Source: Burkholderiales bacterium (GTDB taxonomy: Bacteria; Pseudomonadota; Gammaproteobacteria; Burkholderiales; SG8-41). From it: a stretch of 64,000 nt of DNA. Below, one piece after another: positions 16,281 through 25,355 of this stretch; within the stretch, counting starts at the first letter, position 1; each line of letters starts with the position of its first letter. The notes beneath the pieces were generated by a model. The model made no database searches and was not told the DNA's origin. It saw nothing but the letters and a program-made list of their open reading frames with translations. Made by a program: the position numbers and the translations under genes. The stretch spans positions 124,001-188,000 of the forward strand of contig JAIETP010000010.1 in assembly GCA_019744975.1 (NCBI GenBank), given 5' to 3'.

Positions 16281-16316
16281 GGTGCGGCCCGCAAAGGGCC
16301 GCACCCTCCGCTTTTT
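16281..16316 (+). terminator. Intrinsic terminator after the selenoprotein pair
   Basis: GGTGCGGCCC, loop GCAAA, GGGCCGCACC, then CTCCGCTTTTT. A strong 10-bp GC stem that closes the two-gene unit. Confidence 0.8.
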
Positions 16317-16324
16317 CGTGCCGC

Positions 16325-17290
16325 TTAATCCAGTTTCAGGTTCAGCTTTTTCAGGATCTTTTCGTTGCGTTGCATCTCGTTGCGGATGTAGGCATCGTAA
16401 TCGGCGGGCGTCATCGTGCCCTCCGAAAAACCCTGTTTTGCCAGGATAGCGCCCGCCTCCGGCGACTTCAGCGCCTTGCCGACTTCCGCCGACAGGCGTT
16501 CAACAATGGGCCGCGGTGTGCCGGCGCGTATCATGATGCCGAACCAGTTCAGCGATTCAAAACCCGGCCAGCCGGATTCGGCAATGGTCGGGATCTGCGG
16601 CAGATTCGATGCGCGTTGCGCCGACGTCACTGCAATACCACGCAGGCGGCCCGAAGGAATGTACTGGGAGCAATCGAGTACATTGCCGACCAGCAACGTG
16701 ATGTGGCCACCGAGGATCGCCGTCGTCGCCGGTGCGCCGCCGCCAAAGGGCACATTGACGATGTTGATGCTGGCAATATCCTTGAACAACTCGCCGGCGA
16801 TACGCCCGCCGCCGATGATGCTCGACACCCCCCAGGTCAACTCGCCGGGCCGTGCCTTGGCCAGCGCCACCAGCTCCTTCATGTTTTTCGCCGGCAGCGA
16901 CGGATGCGCGCAGAAAATCAGCGGGTTGTAGACCATCCGCGTCACACCGCTGAAATCGCGCAGCGTGTCGTACGGCAGTTTGTTGTACGCAAACGGGTTC
17001 ACCGTGAAACTCGTCGCCATCACCAGCATCGTGTAGCCGTCGGCCGGCGCACGCGCCACGATTTCCGTGGCAATCACCGTGTTGGCGCCCGGCCTGTTTT
17101 CGATCACCAGATTCTGGCCCAGCGCCTTGGACACCGGCGGCGCAATCAGCCGCGCCATCGTGTCGGCGGCGCCGCCCGGCGGAAACGGCACCACGACACG
17201 GATCGATTTTGCTGGATATTCCTGTGCAACGACCTGCAGCGAAACCAGTGCAGCAACGGCTAACAGCAGCTTCGGCAAAACATGCGTCAT
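16325..17290 (-). CDS. Bug/TctC family periplasmic substrate-binding protein (3)
   Basis: A 321-residue exported binding protein. The ATG of MTHVLPKLLLAVAALVSLQV (signal peptide ending VVAQ) is chosen because GGGAGAG lies upstream; the frame is open for 27 more codons without a signal sequence. The mature part begins EYPAKSIRVVVPFPPGGAAD and has NRPGANTVIATEIVARAPAD, GYTMLVMATSFTVNPFAYNK, TWGVSSIIGGGRIAGELFKD and NVPFGGGAPATTAILGGHI. Convergent with the selenoprotein pair. A copy of the dispersed AT-rich repeat lies about 110 bases upstream of the start, in the orientation of the gene. Confidence 0.94.
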   Translation of the reverse strand: MTHVLPKLLLAVAALVSLQVVAQEYPAKSIRVVVPFPPGGAADTMARLIAPPVSKALGQNLVIENRPGANTVIATEIVARAPADGYTMLVMATSFTVNPFAYNKLPYDTLRDFSGVTRMVYNPLIFCAHPSLPAKNMKELVALAKARPGELTWGVSSIIGGGRIAGELFKDIASINIVNVPFGGGAPATTAILGGHITLLVGNVLDCSQYIPSGRLRGIAVTSAQRASNLPQIPTIAESGWPGFESLNWFGIMIRAGTPRPIVERLSAEVGKALKSPEAGAILAKQGFSEGTMTPADYDAYIRNEMQRNEKILKKLNLKLD

Positions 17291-17397
17291 GGCGCTCTCT
17301 CCCAGGTGGCAACGGATCGGTGTCCGGATTGTTATGCGCCTGACAATACGCGCCACCATGCGTCCCGGCAAAACAAGTCATCCGTACCGCATAATAG

Positions 17398-17430
17398 ACA
17401 ATAATAATGTTTAAAAACAAATACTTACAT
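17398..17430 (-). repeat. Dispersed AT-rich repeat, copy 2
   Basis: On the minus strand, ATGTAAGTATTTGTTTTT then AAACATTATTATTG; the first 18 bases match the repeat core. It lies upstream of Bug gene 3 and after the end of the DUF3095 gene, in the same orientation as both. Confidence 0.6.
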
Positions 17431-17458
17431 AAAATCCCGGGCGTGGTGTCCGCAGCGC

Positions 17459-18652
17459 TCAGAGCCCGGTGCGATTGATGTACTGATTGGCGCGCTCCTT
17501 GAACGCCTTGGCCGCCAAAAACAGCCCACCGTCAGCGCCATCGATGAAATGCAAATGGCGCCCTGAATAGTCGAACACCAGGCAGGTCATGTGCGCGCGG
17601 TCCGTGACGTGTAGACCGTACAACAACTGGCGGCGCTTGAACTGTTGCTGCAACCACGCATCCAGCGCCAGGCGCTGCACCTCGTTGCCGGCGAGAATCT
17701 GGCGATAAATGTCGGAGAATTTGCGCACGTCGGAGTTGCGCGCCAGCGTCGCCTTGTACTGGCTCCAGTCGGTTTCCTCCGTATGCGTGCCGAAATACAT
17801 CAACGCTCTTCCGAGCAGCACGATCGCACGCGTTTTCATCAGCCGCCGCCAGCGATCAAATCCCCCCGCCTTGCCGGTGCGCACGCCCAGTTCATCGGCG
17901 AGCAGATCCGACTTCAGCGTCATCGCCAGCGCCGGTACCGACACCGGATGACAGGCATCTTCGTCACCGTAAATTTCGCGCACCTTGCGGATCACCTCGC
18001 GGTAGACCGTCGCCGCGCGCTCGGGTTCGTAGTGCAGCGCCAGCACCATCAGACTCACCGTTTCGCCGTGGCGGCTGGGGATGTCCTCCCAGCGGCACTC
18101 GAAACCGTCGAAGCTGCCGCGTGGCTCCACGCTGCCCGGCGCGATGGCATATTGCGCCTCGGTGGTCGCGTCCTTGATGAAGGCATCAGCACAGGAAATG
18201 CCGCCGCCGGAAAACACCGCCTGCGTGTAGTTTTCAGAAACGCGATAACGCGCCACCTGCACTGAAAATCCCGCGGCACGAATCGCCGTCACCGGCACCG
18301 TGGCGATGCGAAGGTCGAGGCCGAAGGCGTCTCGCGCAACTTGCTGCGTCTTCGCCAGCGCTGCGCGGGTCACCTCCAGCAACTGCTGCGGCACACACAC
18401 CAGACTGCCGTCGCCCTCGAAACTGAACGGCAGCTCGATGTCACCCGCGGCATTGATGATCGCAGTAATCGCCGCCGCCCCGATCGAATTGACGTTGCGG
18501 TATTTGCCGTCGGCGACGGCAGCGGTGGAATTGCGCACATCGCACAGCGCGACATGCCAGTCGTCGGGCAATGCCGCATAACTCTCCGCTTGCGTGATCG
18601 CCTCGAAATCGGTGATCACCGGCAAGGTTGCGTAAAAGCGTTCGCTGCTCAC
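17459..18652 (-). CDS. DUF3095 family protein (degenerate class III cyclase-like)
   Basis: A 397-residue protein matching DUF3095: it starts MSSERFYATLPVITDFEAIT, then WHVALCDVRNSTAAVADGKY, AIINAAGDIELPFSFEGDGS, LVCVPQQLLEVTRAALAKTQ and VARYRVSENYTQAVFSGGGI. The Asp of CDVRNST and the FEGDGS turn recall the metal-binding site of class III nucleotide cyclases, so it may bind or make a cyclic nucleotide; this is inference from motif likeness. The C-terminal half (LLQQQFKRRQLLYGLHVTD) is a family-specific extension. It lies 27 bases after a YciI-like gene on the same strand, probably one operon. Confidence 0.88.
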   Translation of the reverse strand: MSSERFYATLPVITDFEAITQAESYAALPDDWHVALCDVRNSTAAVADGKYRNVNSIGAAAITAIINAAGDIELPFSFEGDGSLVCVPQQLLEVTRAALAKTQQVARDAFGLDLRIATVPVTAIRAAGFSVQVARYRVSENYTQAVFSGGGISCADAFIKDATTEAQYAIAPGSVEPRGSFDGFECRWEDIPSRHGETVSLMVLALHYEPERAATVYREVIRKVREIYGDEDACHPVSVPALAMTLKSDLLADELGVRTGKAGGFDRWRRLMKTRAIVLLGRALMYFGTHTEETDWSQYKATLARNSDVRKFSDIYRQILAGNEVQRLALDAWLQQQFKRRQLLYGLHVTDRAHMTCLVFDYSGRHLHFIDGADGGLFLAAKAFKERANQYINRTGL

Positions 18653-18679
18653 CTCATGGCATCCCTGCCGCGACGGTAC

Positions 18680-18982
18680 TCAGGCACCTTCCGCCGCACC
18701 GGGATTCCATTGCCCCTTGCGCATGCGGGTGATGGCAATGCTTGCAAACACACCCTTTTGCGTGAACGGATCACCATCGGAGAATTTTTTTGCCTCGGCG
18801 CGGCTGTTGACGTTAACGATGAACAGGCTGCCAATGGCCGCCGTACCCTCGTCGTTCTGCGTGGCGCCGGCCAAGACCAGGATGCCCTTCTGGCTGCCGA
18901 GGTAATCGCGATGCGGTTGCAGCACGGAATCGCGGATCGCGGCGGTGTTCGGTTTGTCGACGCAGACGATGGCCCAAAGCAT
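18680..18982 (-). CDS. YciI family protein
   Basis: A 100-residue protein beginning MLWAIVCVDKPNTAAIRDSV, with QPHRDYLGSQKGILVLAGAT, GSLFIVNVNSRAEAKKFSDG and DPFTQKGVFASIAITRMRKG. The HRDYL histidine and the SDGDPF aspartates are the conserved pocket of the YciI/YCII ferredoxin-like fold, which in some members is a dechlorinating or muconolactone-isomerase-like enzyme. An upstream open stretch is ignored because family similarity starts at this ATG. Predicted to be co-transcribed with the DUF3095 gene and divergent from an alpha/beta hydrolase gene. Confidence 0.88.
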   Translation of the reverse strand: MLWAIVCVDKPNTAAIRDSVLQPHRDYLGSQKGILVLAGATQNDEGTAAIGSLFIVNVNSRAEAKKFSDGDPFTQKGVFASIAITRMRKGQWNPGAAEGA

Positions 18983-19097
18983 GGTGATTCTCCGTATTTT
19001 AATGTGGACTCCTGCAGACACATGGCGTGTGCCGCGGAACGTGCAGGAAGGCTTATCATATTGCACTTCGTGACCGGCACCAATTGGAGGAACTGCA

Positions 19098-19961
19098 ATG
19101 ACGCTCGCCTATAACCCCGACAACCTGTTCGCCGTCAAAGTCTGGGAAGTGGAATTCCGCAAGACTGACCAGCGTACGCTGATCGCACGCATCTACCAGC
19201 CGCAGGGCACGGGGCCGTTCCCGGTGCTGCTCGACCTGCATGGCGGCGCATGGAGCCGCAAGGACCGTTATGCCAACGAACCGATGGCGCGCGCCATCGC
19301 GGCAGCCGGCATGCTGGTGGTGTCGCCCGACCTGCGTCTCTCCCACGAAGCACCCTATCCGGCCTCTGTGCAGGATGCGAATTACGCCATCCGCTGGTTG
19401 AAGCACAAATCGAAGGAATGGAACGCCGACCCGGCCACCCTCGGCGTGCTCGGCAGCTCCAGCGGCGGCCACATCGCCCAGCTGCTCGGGATGCGTCAGC
19501 ACGACGCACGTTACGCCGCAATTCCGCTGCCGGAAGCACCGCACATCGACGCCACCTTCTCCTACATTGCCACGCGTTCGCCGATCAGCAACCCGGTAAC
19601 CCGCCGCGCGCAGGCTGAGAAAAAGGGCAACAAGGAGATGATGAAAAAGTCCGACACCTACTTCAGCGTCCCGGACAGCATCCATGACGGCAATCCGCAG
19701 GAAATCCTTGATCGCCGCGAAAAAGTCACCCTGCTGCCGATGCTGATCATGCAGGGCGGCCATGACGACAACGTGATCCCGCCGATCCAGGAAAAATTCG
19801 CCGCGACCTATCGTGCTGCCGGCGGCGAATGCCAGCTGGAGATTTTCGAAGGCTGCGAACACGAGTGGACCGCGGTGCCGGGCCCGGATGCCGACCGTTC
19901 GCACGCAATGGTCAAGGCCTTCATCGCCAAACAGCTGCGTGCACTGCAAAAGGCTGCTTAA
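19098..19961 (+). CDS. Alpha/beta hydrolase (carboxylesterase-like)
   Basis: A 287-residue hydrolase. The oxyanion-hole motif is DLHGGAWSRKDR near residue 50, close to the HGGG of hormone-sensitive-lipase-type esterases. The nucleophile elbow is GSSSGGHIA near residue 118, the acid lies in MQGGHDDNVIPP and the histidine in FEGCEHEWTAV. It lacks a signal peptide and is probably cytoplasmic. It follows a GGAGG site. The substrate is unknown; short-chain esters or lactones are likely for the family. A strong terminator closes the gene. Confidence 0.9.
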   Translation: MTLAYNPDNLFAVKVWEVEFRKTDQRTLIARIYQPQGTGPFPVLLDLHGGAWSRKDRYANEPMARAIAAAGMLVVSPDLRLSHEAPYPASVQDANYAIRWLKHKSKEWNADPATLGVLGSSSGGHIAQLLGMRQHDARYAAIPLPEAPHIDATFSYIATRSPISNPVTRRAQAEKKGNKEMMKKSDTYFSVPDSIHDGNPQEILDRREKVTLLPMLIMQGGHDDNVIPPIQEKFAATYRAAGGECQLEIFEGCEHEWTAVPGPDADRSHAMVKAFIAKQLRALQKAA

Positions 19962-19980
19962 ACCATCTGCCGCAGTACAC

Positions 19981-20008
19981 AAAAAACCCCGCAAAAGCGG
20001 GGTTTTTT
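19981..20008. terminator. Bidirectional intrinsic terminator
   Basis: AAAAAACCCCGC, loop AAAA, GCGGGGTTTTTT lies between the convergent hydrolase and Bug (4) genes; it has A and T tracts on both sides and can act in both directions. Confidence 0.9.
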
Positions 20009-20095
20009 GTTGCACGTCATGCGGATTATTGAAAATTGCATAAATAATGACAAAAACATGCCTCTGGCGAGGCTGTCATGTTTTTGGAAAAATCA

Positions 20096-21085
20096 TTAAT
20101 CCATGCTGATGTTCAGCGGCCTCGCCACCTTGATCCATTTCGCGATGTCGGTGTCGATCAGTTTGCCGAATTCGGCGCTTGAAACCTCCACTGCCTCGAC
20201 ACCGACACCAAGCAGCCGCTCCTTGATGTCCGGCTGGCGCAGCGCAAGCTGGATCACGCCATGCAACCGCTCGATCGCCGCTTTCGGCGTGCCTTTCGGT
20301 GCCACCAGCCCGTACCAGCCGCTGACCGCATAACCGGGCAGACCTGCTTCAGCGATGGGCGGCACGTTGGGCAATGCCGGTGTACGTTTCGGCGTGGTCA
20401 CGCCCAGCGCCTTGATCTTGCCCGACTGCAGATGCGGCCGCGCCACGGCGACCGTCGAAAAAAATACCTGGACGCGGCCCGCCAGCAGATCCGCCATCGC
20501 CGGATTACCGCCCTTGTACGGCACATGCAGCATCTTGATGCCGGCAAGGGAGTTAAACAGTTCCGCAGCGAGGTGCGTCAGGTTGCCGGTGCTCGACGAA
20601 GCATAGGCGACCTGCCCCGGTTTGGCCTTCGCCAGCGCAATCAGCTCGGCGTTCGACGACACCCCGGCGCCCGGATGCGCGACAAACACATACGCGCCAT
20701 CGCCGAACTGGGCCACCGGCACAAAATCGCGTGCGGTGTCGTAGGGCAGTTTTTTGTACAGCGCCGGATTGACGGCATGGCCCGCGGCCACCACCAGCAG
20801 CGTGTAACCGTTGGGCGCCGAGGTGGCGACGATTTCGGAGCCGATCAGCGTATTGCCGCCGCCGCGGTTGTCGACGATCACGTTCTGCCCCAGCTGCTGG
20901 GTCAGTGACGGCGCCAGCAGGCGCGCGATGATGTCATTGGCGCCGCCCGGCGGGTAGGGCACGACCATGCGCACCGGGCGCGTCGGGAAGGACTGGGCAG
21001 CCGCGGGCACCACGGTTGCGGTTGTTATGACAGTGACAGCCACCGCCAGCACAAGGCCGGCGCAAGTACGCATCAGGTTCGGCAT
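20096..21085 (-). CDS. Bug/TctC family periplasmic substrate-binding protein (4)
   Basis: A 329-residue exported binding protein. The ATG follows GAGAGGAAAAAC and opens a long signal peptide, MPNLMRTCAGLVLAVAVTVI to PAAAQ. Family motifs: FPTRPVRMVVPYPPGGANDI, DNRGGGNTLIGSEIVATSAP, NGYTLLVVAAGHAVNPALYK, AYASSSTGNLTHLAAELFNS and HVPYKGGNPAMADLLAGRVQ. The frame is open upstream, but that part has no signal-like sequence. It faces the convergent hydrolase gene and is divergent from a thiamine-diphosphate enzyme; the latter could act on what this protein delivers, which is speculation from position. Confidence 0.95.
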   Translation of the reverse strand: MPNLMRTCAGLVLAVAVTVITTATVVPAAAQSFPTRPVRMVVPYPPGGANDIIARLLAPSLTQQLGQNVIVDNRGGGNTLIGSEIVATSAPNGYTLLVVAAGHAVNPALYKKLPYDTARDFVPVAQFGDGAYVFVAHPGAGVSSNAELIALAKAKPGQVAYASSSTGNLTHLAAELFNSLAGIKMLHVPYKGGNPAMADLLAGRVQVFFSTVAVARPHLQSGKIKALGVTTPKRTPALPNVPPIAEAGLPGYAVSGWYGLVAPKGTPKAAIERLHGVIQLALRQPDIKERLLGVGVEAVEVSSAEFGKLIDTDIAKWIKVARPLNISMD

Positions 21086-21320
21086 GTTTTTCCTCTCGAA
21101 TGCTGCATTGTATTTTCCGCTGCAGACATTGGAGCATCGTGTACCGCGAAAAACAATGTTCATGACACAAAAAACCGTCTCGGTTGCATGTTATGGAATC
21201 CGCGCCTGAATGTTTCCTATTGTGGACGACTGCAAATCTTGCAGGGCGGTTTGCCGTCTCTTTGCGGATTTGGGCTAACATCGCGACTCCGTTCCAATGC
21301 CGCAAAAAAGGACTCGCCCC

Positions 21321-22997
21321 ATGGACGCCACCGAACGCAAATCCGTCAAAACCGTCACCGGCGCCCGTGCCCTGGTTGACGGCCTCCTGCGCGAAGGCAT
21401 CGACCACGTCTTCGGCATCCCCGGCACGCAGAACCTCGCCATCCTCGACGAACTGCGCGCGACACCGCAGATCCGCTTCATCCTGACCCGCCACGAGCAG
21501 GGCGCCGCGTTCATGTCCTACGGTTTTGCCCGCGCCGCCAACAAGCCGTCGGTAGTCACCGTCACCGAAGGCCCGGGCATCACCAACATGGTCACCGGCA
21601 TCGGCGCCGCATTCAAGGGCAACGTGCCGGTGATCAGCATCACCGGCGTGCAGGAAAGCATCATGCGCGAACGCGACGCCACCCAGGACATGGACCAGAT
21701 CCCGTTCATGCGACCGATCACCAAGTGGGCTTACAGCATCCCTTACGTCGACAAGGTGCAGGAAGCCGTGCGCAAGGCCTTTCGCGTCGCGCTGACCGAA
21801 CCGCAGGGGCCCACGCACATCGAATCCGCCAGCGAGGTGCTGCTGCAGCAGGTCGCGCCGGAGACGCCGGCGCCCGCGGCCTACCGCCACACCGTACCCG
21901 CGGTCTGCGACCCGGCGCAGATCGACGCCGCGTGGGTATTGATACAAAACGCCGAACGCCCGCTGTTCGTGATCGGCCGCGGCGTGATGAAAGAGCGCGC
22001 CGTAGCAATGATGCAGAAACTCACCGAGGCCACCGGCATTCCCGCCGCCGCGCTGCAATACTCACCCGATGCTTTCCCGTCGGCGCATCCGATGGCGCTG
22101 GGCCCACTCGGCCGTAACGGCTACGCCAGCGCCAACCGCGCCGCACCCCAGGCCGACGTGATCATCGCCATCGGCGCGCACTTCGATGTGTTCTCGACGC
22201 TGTACAAGTACGGTATTTTCAGTGAAAGCGCGAAAATCATTCACCAGACCTCCGCCGCCGGCCAGATCGGCATCGTGTTCCCGGTGACACTGGGCATCGC
22301 CGGCTCCGCGACCAGTTTCATCAACGGCCTCGCCGCCCGCGCCGCGAAGGGCGGGGCACGCAAGGCCTGGATCGACGTCGCAAAACTGCGCGCCGAAGGT
22401 GAAGCCGAACTGCAAAAAATCCTCAAACCCGACGCCGTACCGATCCAGCCGCAGTTCGTCGCCCACACCATCCGCAAGGCGCTGCCCGAAAACGGCATCC
22501 TCGTCGTCGATGCCGGCAACGGCGGCAAACACGTGCGCAGCTATTTCAAGAGTTACGAACCCGACACCTTTCTCTGCATGGACGACTGGGCCGCCGTCGG
22601 CGGGGCACTGCCGATCGCGATGGGCGTCAAACTCGCCCGTCCCGACCGTCCCGTGCTGTGCACCGGCGGCGACATGGGCGCGATGTGCAACATCGGCGAA
22701 CTCGAAACCGCGGTGCGCGAAAACATCGCCGTGGTCTATGTCGTGTTCAACGACCAGGGTCTGGGCAATGAACGCGCCTTCCAGAACGAACACTTCGGCG
22801 GGCGTTATTTCGCCGTCGACTACAAAAACCCGGATTTCGGCGCGCTGGCCAGAGTGTTCGGTGCGCATGGCGAACAGGTCACCCGCCCGGGCGACCTTGA
22901 AGGCGCGATCAACCGCGCGTTTGCCAGCGGCAAACCGGCGGTGATCGACGTGATGATCGACCAGAACATGCTGGCGCCGGTGGTGCACAGGGCTTAA
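21321..22997 (+). CDS. Thiamine diphosphate-dependent enzyme (acetolactate synthase-like)
   Basis: A 558-residue member of the acetolactate synthase/benzoylformate decarboxylase superfamily. The three domains are visible: the Pyr domain with IDHVFGIPGTQNLAILDEL and the cofactor-activating Glu in LTRHEQGAAFMSYGFARA; the central FAD/NAD-like domain (PLFVIGRGVMKERAVAMMQK); and the PP domain with the ThDP/Mg motif GGDMGAMCNIGELETAVREN running to YVVFNDQGLGN. Substrate-specific residues are not typical of biosynthetic IlvB, so a catabolic 2-oxoacid decarboxylase or carboligase is plausible. ATG preferred at MDATERKS after AAGGA, eight codons into the open frame. Confidence 0.9.
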   Translation: MDATERKSVKTVTGARALVDGLLREGIDHVFGIPGTQNLAILDELRATPQIRFILTRHEQGAAFMSYGFARAANKPSVVTVTEGPGITNMVTGIGAAFKGNVPVISITGVQESIMRERDATQDMDQIPFMRPITKWAYSIPYVDKVQEAVRKAFRVALTEPQGPTHIESASEVLLQQVAPETPAPAAYRHTVPAVCDPAQIDAAWVLIQNAERPLFVIGRGVMKERAVAMMQKLTEATGIPAAALQYSPDAFPSAHPMALGPLGRNGYASANRAAPQADVIIAIGAHFDVFSTLYKYGIFSESAKIIHQTSAAGQIGIVFPVTLGIAGSATSFINGLAARAAKGGARKAWIDVAKLRAEGEAELQKILKPDAVPIQPQFVAHTIRKALPENGILVVDAGNGGKHVRSYFKSYEPDTFLCMDDWAAVGGALPIAMGVKLARPDRPVLCTGGDMGAMCNIGELETAVRENIAVVYVVFNDQGLGNERAFQNEHFGGRYFAVDYKNPDFGALARVFGAHGEQVTRPGDLEGAINRAFASGKPAVIDVMIDQNMLAPVVHRA

Positions 22998-23018
22998 CAG
23001 CGGTAATTGAGTAATTAT

Positions 23019-23084
23019 GTGATTAAGTGATTGAAGCGCGGACTCTGAATAGAGTCCGCAACCAATCACCAATCACTTAATCAC
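23019..23084. repeat. Nested inverted repeat between convergent genes (terminator-like)
   Basis: The outer arms GTGATTAAGTGATTG (23019-23033) and CAATCACTTAATCAC (23070-23084) are perfect inverted copies, enclosing a 9-bp hairpin GCGGACTCT / AGAGTCCGC with loop GAAT. The right arm overlaps the last codons of the ABC binding protein gene. It may form a cruciform or a bidirectional terminator. Confidence 0.6.
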
Positions 23085-24027
23085 CGTTCTTGAACGCCTT
23101 GTCGTGCAGCGTCAGATCCACATACGGCAGCGGATCGGTCAAAGTTTTCTGCGGCACGCCGAAGCGCGTACGCAATGCCAGCACCGTGCGGATCCCATCG
23201 AGGTCGAGCGCAAGGTCGCGCCAGAATCCACCTTTGTCATCAAGCAGGATGTCGAGCGACAGCCGCGCCAGTTCCGCTGTCACGGAAGCATCGTTAGCCA
23301 TCAGCAGATCGGCGGCAGCGGCGCGGTTGTTGCGGTCATACAGCCAGTCCATGGCATCACGATAACCGCGCATGAAACCGATCACCGCAGCCTGATTGTT
23401 TTTGATCCACGCCCTTTGCGCAAAACCGGTGCGGCCCTGGTAACGCCCGAGCAGTTCACGCGCGGTGCCCAGCCTGGTGAATCCCTGGTCGGCGGCAATC
23501 TTGTCCAGCGGCGTGGCGAGCAGGCCCGCCGCGTAATTACCATCGAGCATGGCTTTCAAGCGCATCGGCCCGCCGCCGGTGCGCTCATAAGTCACATCGG
23601 CATCGGTCATGCCGGCACGCGCGATCATCTCGCGCAGGATGAAGGCATAACCGGTGGTCAAGGCATCCACCGCGATCTTTTTTCCGCGCAGATCCGCCAC
23701 TGACTTGATGTCCGGACTCGCCATCAGGCTCTGGAAACTGTCGTCCACGCCCATGAAGGCCACCAGATCGCAGCTTCCCGTGTATTCCGCTTCGCCCTGC
23801 CCCTCCTGATAAGCCACAAGGTTATCCATGGCGGTCACGGTGAGGTCGAATTTTCCCTCGATCAGGTTTTTCATCAGGAACACCGAATTCGGTGTATGCG
23901 TGATGTTCACTTCGATGCCGTGCTTTGCGAAGAATCCCTGGCCCTGCGCCACCCACGCTGGCAAGGAGTAGCCGCCGCCGAAGGTGATCATATTGACGGT
24001 CTGCAGCGGTTTTTCTCCGGCGGGCAT
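23077..24027 (-). CDS. ABC transporter substrate-binding protein, NMT1/THI5-like, without visible signal peptide
   Basis: A 316-residue protein of the NitT/TauT/SsuA/NMT1 binding-protein fold: MITFGGGYSLPAWVAQGQGF, FFAKHGIEVNITHTPNSVFL, GKFDLTVTAMDNLVAYQEGQ, LRGKKIAVDALTTGYAFILR and a QAAVIGFMRGYRDAMDWLYD helix. Members normally carry an export signal and feed aliphatic sulfonates, nitrate or thiamine precursors to an ABC transporter. Here the first residues (MPAGEKPLQTVN) run straight into the first strand and no membrane or ATPase genes are nearby. It may be a cytoplasmic ligand-binding protein or enzyme; an unrecognised upstream start is not excluded. Convergent with the ThDP enzyme gene. 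Confidence 0.8.
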   Translation of the reverse strand: MPAGEKPLQTVNMITFGGGYSLPAWVAQGQGFFAKHGIEVNITHTPNSVFLMKNLIEGKFDLTVTAMDNLVAYQEGQGEAEYTGSCDLVAFMGVDDSFQSLMASPDIKSVADLRGKKIAVDALTTGYAFILREMIARAGMTDADVTYERTGGGPMRLKAMLDGNYAAGLLATPLDKIAADQGFTRLGTARELLGRYQGRTGFAQRAWIKNNQAAVIGFMRGYRDAMDWLYDRNNRAAAADLLMANDASVTAELARLSLDILLDDKGGFWRDLALDLDGIRTVLALRTRFGVPQKTLTDPLPYVDLTLHDKAFKNGD

Positions 24028-24126
24028 CGGTTGGGCTCATTGAAAATGAATGACCGCAACAATACACGACGCACAGCGGCATGAGTAGAATGCCCGTTCG
24101 CCCTTCACCGCGAGCATACCCACATC

Positions 24127-25347
24127 ATGAACGCCCCTGTGACCCGCCGCTGGACCGAACAGCGCTGGCTGATTGACAACGTCATCCGCTCGGTCGGCAT
24201 CGACTGGGACCAGCCACGCAGCATCAACTACAACGCGCCCTGCGGGCCGGAAGCCAACGCCGACTTTGCCGGCATCCGTGAACGCGTCAAGAAATACGCC
24301 GACATCTCGCCCGCCTTCGAAACCGCGGCGCGCCGCCGCGAGGCCAAGGCAAAGACTGCGGAAGCGGCGGAACAATGGGTCACCGCGCGCCAGAATTATT
24401 TCATCGCCGCCGTGCAATATGCCGCGGCGCAGTGGCCATACGACGAGAACAACGATAAAAATCTCGCGCTCAATCAGCGTAAGCGCGATTGTTATCTGAA
24501 ATACACCCAATACGCCGACCGCAAGGTCGAGGCGGCGTGGATCCCGTTCCAGGGCAAGGCGTTGCCCGGCTGGTGGCACCTGCCGCCGGGCTACAGCGGC
24601 GGGCGCATCCCGGCCGTGGTGTCGATACCGGGCATGGATGGTTTCAAGGAAGCGAGCGTTGCGATGTACGGTGACCGCTGGCTGTCGCGCGGCATCGCAG
24701 TGCTCAGCGTTGAAGGTCCGGGGCAATACGAAAGCGCGGTGCTGGGCATCCCCGTCAGCATGCCGAACTGGATGGCCGCGGGCCGCGCGATCATGGACTG
24801 GATGGTGGCGCGGCCGGAAGTCGATCCACAACGCATCGGCGTCGTCGGCCAGAGTTTCGGTTCATTCTTCGCGACCATTTCCTGCGCCAGCGAACCGCGT
24901 TACCGCGCCTGTGCGGTGACCGCCAGCTGCCTCGAACCCGGCTGCCACACCATATTCGAGGAAGCCTCGCCCACCTTCAAGCAGCGCTTCATGTACATGT
25001 CCGGCTACACCAACGAAGCCGCGTTCGATGAATTCCGCAAAACACTGACCTGGGAAGGTCACGCCGACAATATCCGCGTGCCGTATTTGTGTGTGGCCGG
25101 TGAATCCGATGAACTGTCACCGCTGGTGCACGCCGAAAAACTGCTGACGACGCTGCAATGCCCGAAACAGCTGGTGGTGTATCAGGACAGCCGTCACTCG
25201 GTGGGCAATGTGCCCGCCGCCAGCCTCGGACCTATGCCTGCAGTGCTGGTGGCGGATTGGATGCATGCCCGTCTTGCCGGAAAGCCATTCGTCAGTGAAC
25301 GCTGGTTTGTCGAAGCCAGCGGGCGTGTGGCCGTTACAACTTACTGA
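24127..25347 (+). CDS. Alpha/beta hydrolase of the FrsA/2,6-dihydropseudooxynicotine hydrolase-like type
   Basis: A 406-residue hydrolase with an all-helical N-terminal cap (about 150 residues, NYFIAAVQYAAAQWPYDENN) and an alpha/beta core. The nucleophile elbow is VVGQSFGSFFATISCASEP, the acid lies in CVAGESDELSPLVHA and the histidine in YQDSRHSVGNVP. This layout matches C-C bond hydrolases such as 2,6-dihydropseudooxynicotine hydrolase and the FrsA-like esterases. No signal peptide is seen. It is divergent from the signal-less binding protein and convergent, with an eight-base gap, with Bug gene 5; a role in catabolism of a ring-containing compound is inferred. Confidence 0.87.
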   Translation: MNAPVTRRWTEQRWLIDNVIRSVGIDWDQPRSINYNAPCGPEANADFAGIRERVKKYADISPAFETAARRREAKAKTAEAAEQWVTARQNYFIAAVQYAAAQWPYDENNDKNLALNQRKRDCYLKYTQYADRKVEAAWIPFQGKALPGWWHLPPGYSGGRIPAVVSIPGMDGFKEASVAMYGDRWLSRGIAVLSVEGPGQYESAVLGIPVSMPNWMAAGRAIMDWMVARPEVDPQRIGVVGQSFGSFFATISCASEPRYRACAVTASCLEPGCHTIFEEASPTFKQRFMYMSGYTNEAAFDEFRKTLTWEGHADNIRVPYLCVAGESDELSPLVHAEKLLTTLQCPKQLVVYQDSRHSVGNVPAASLGPMPAVLVADWMHARLAGKPFVSERWFVEASGRVAVTTY

Positions 25348-25355
25348 CTGAAGCC

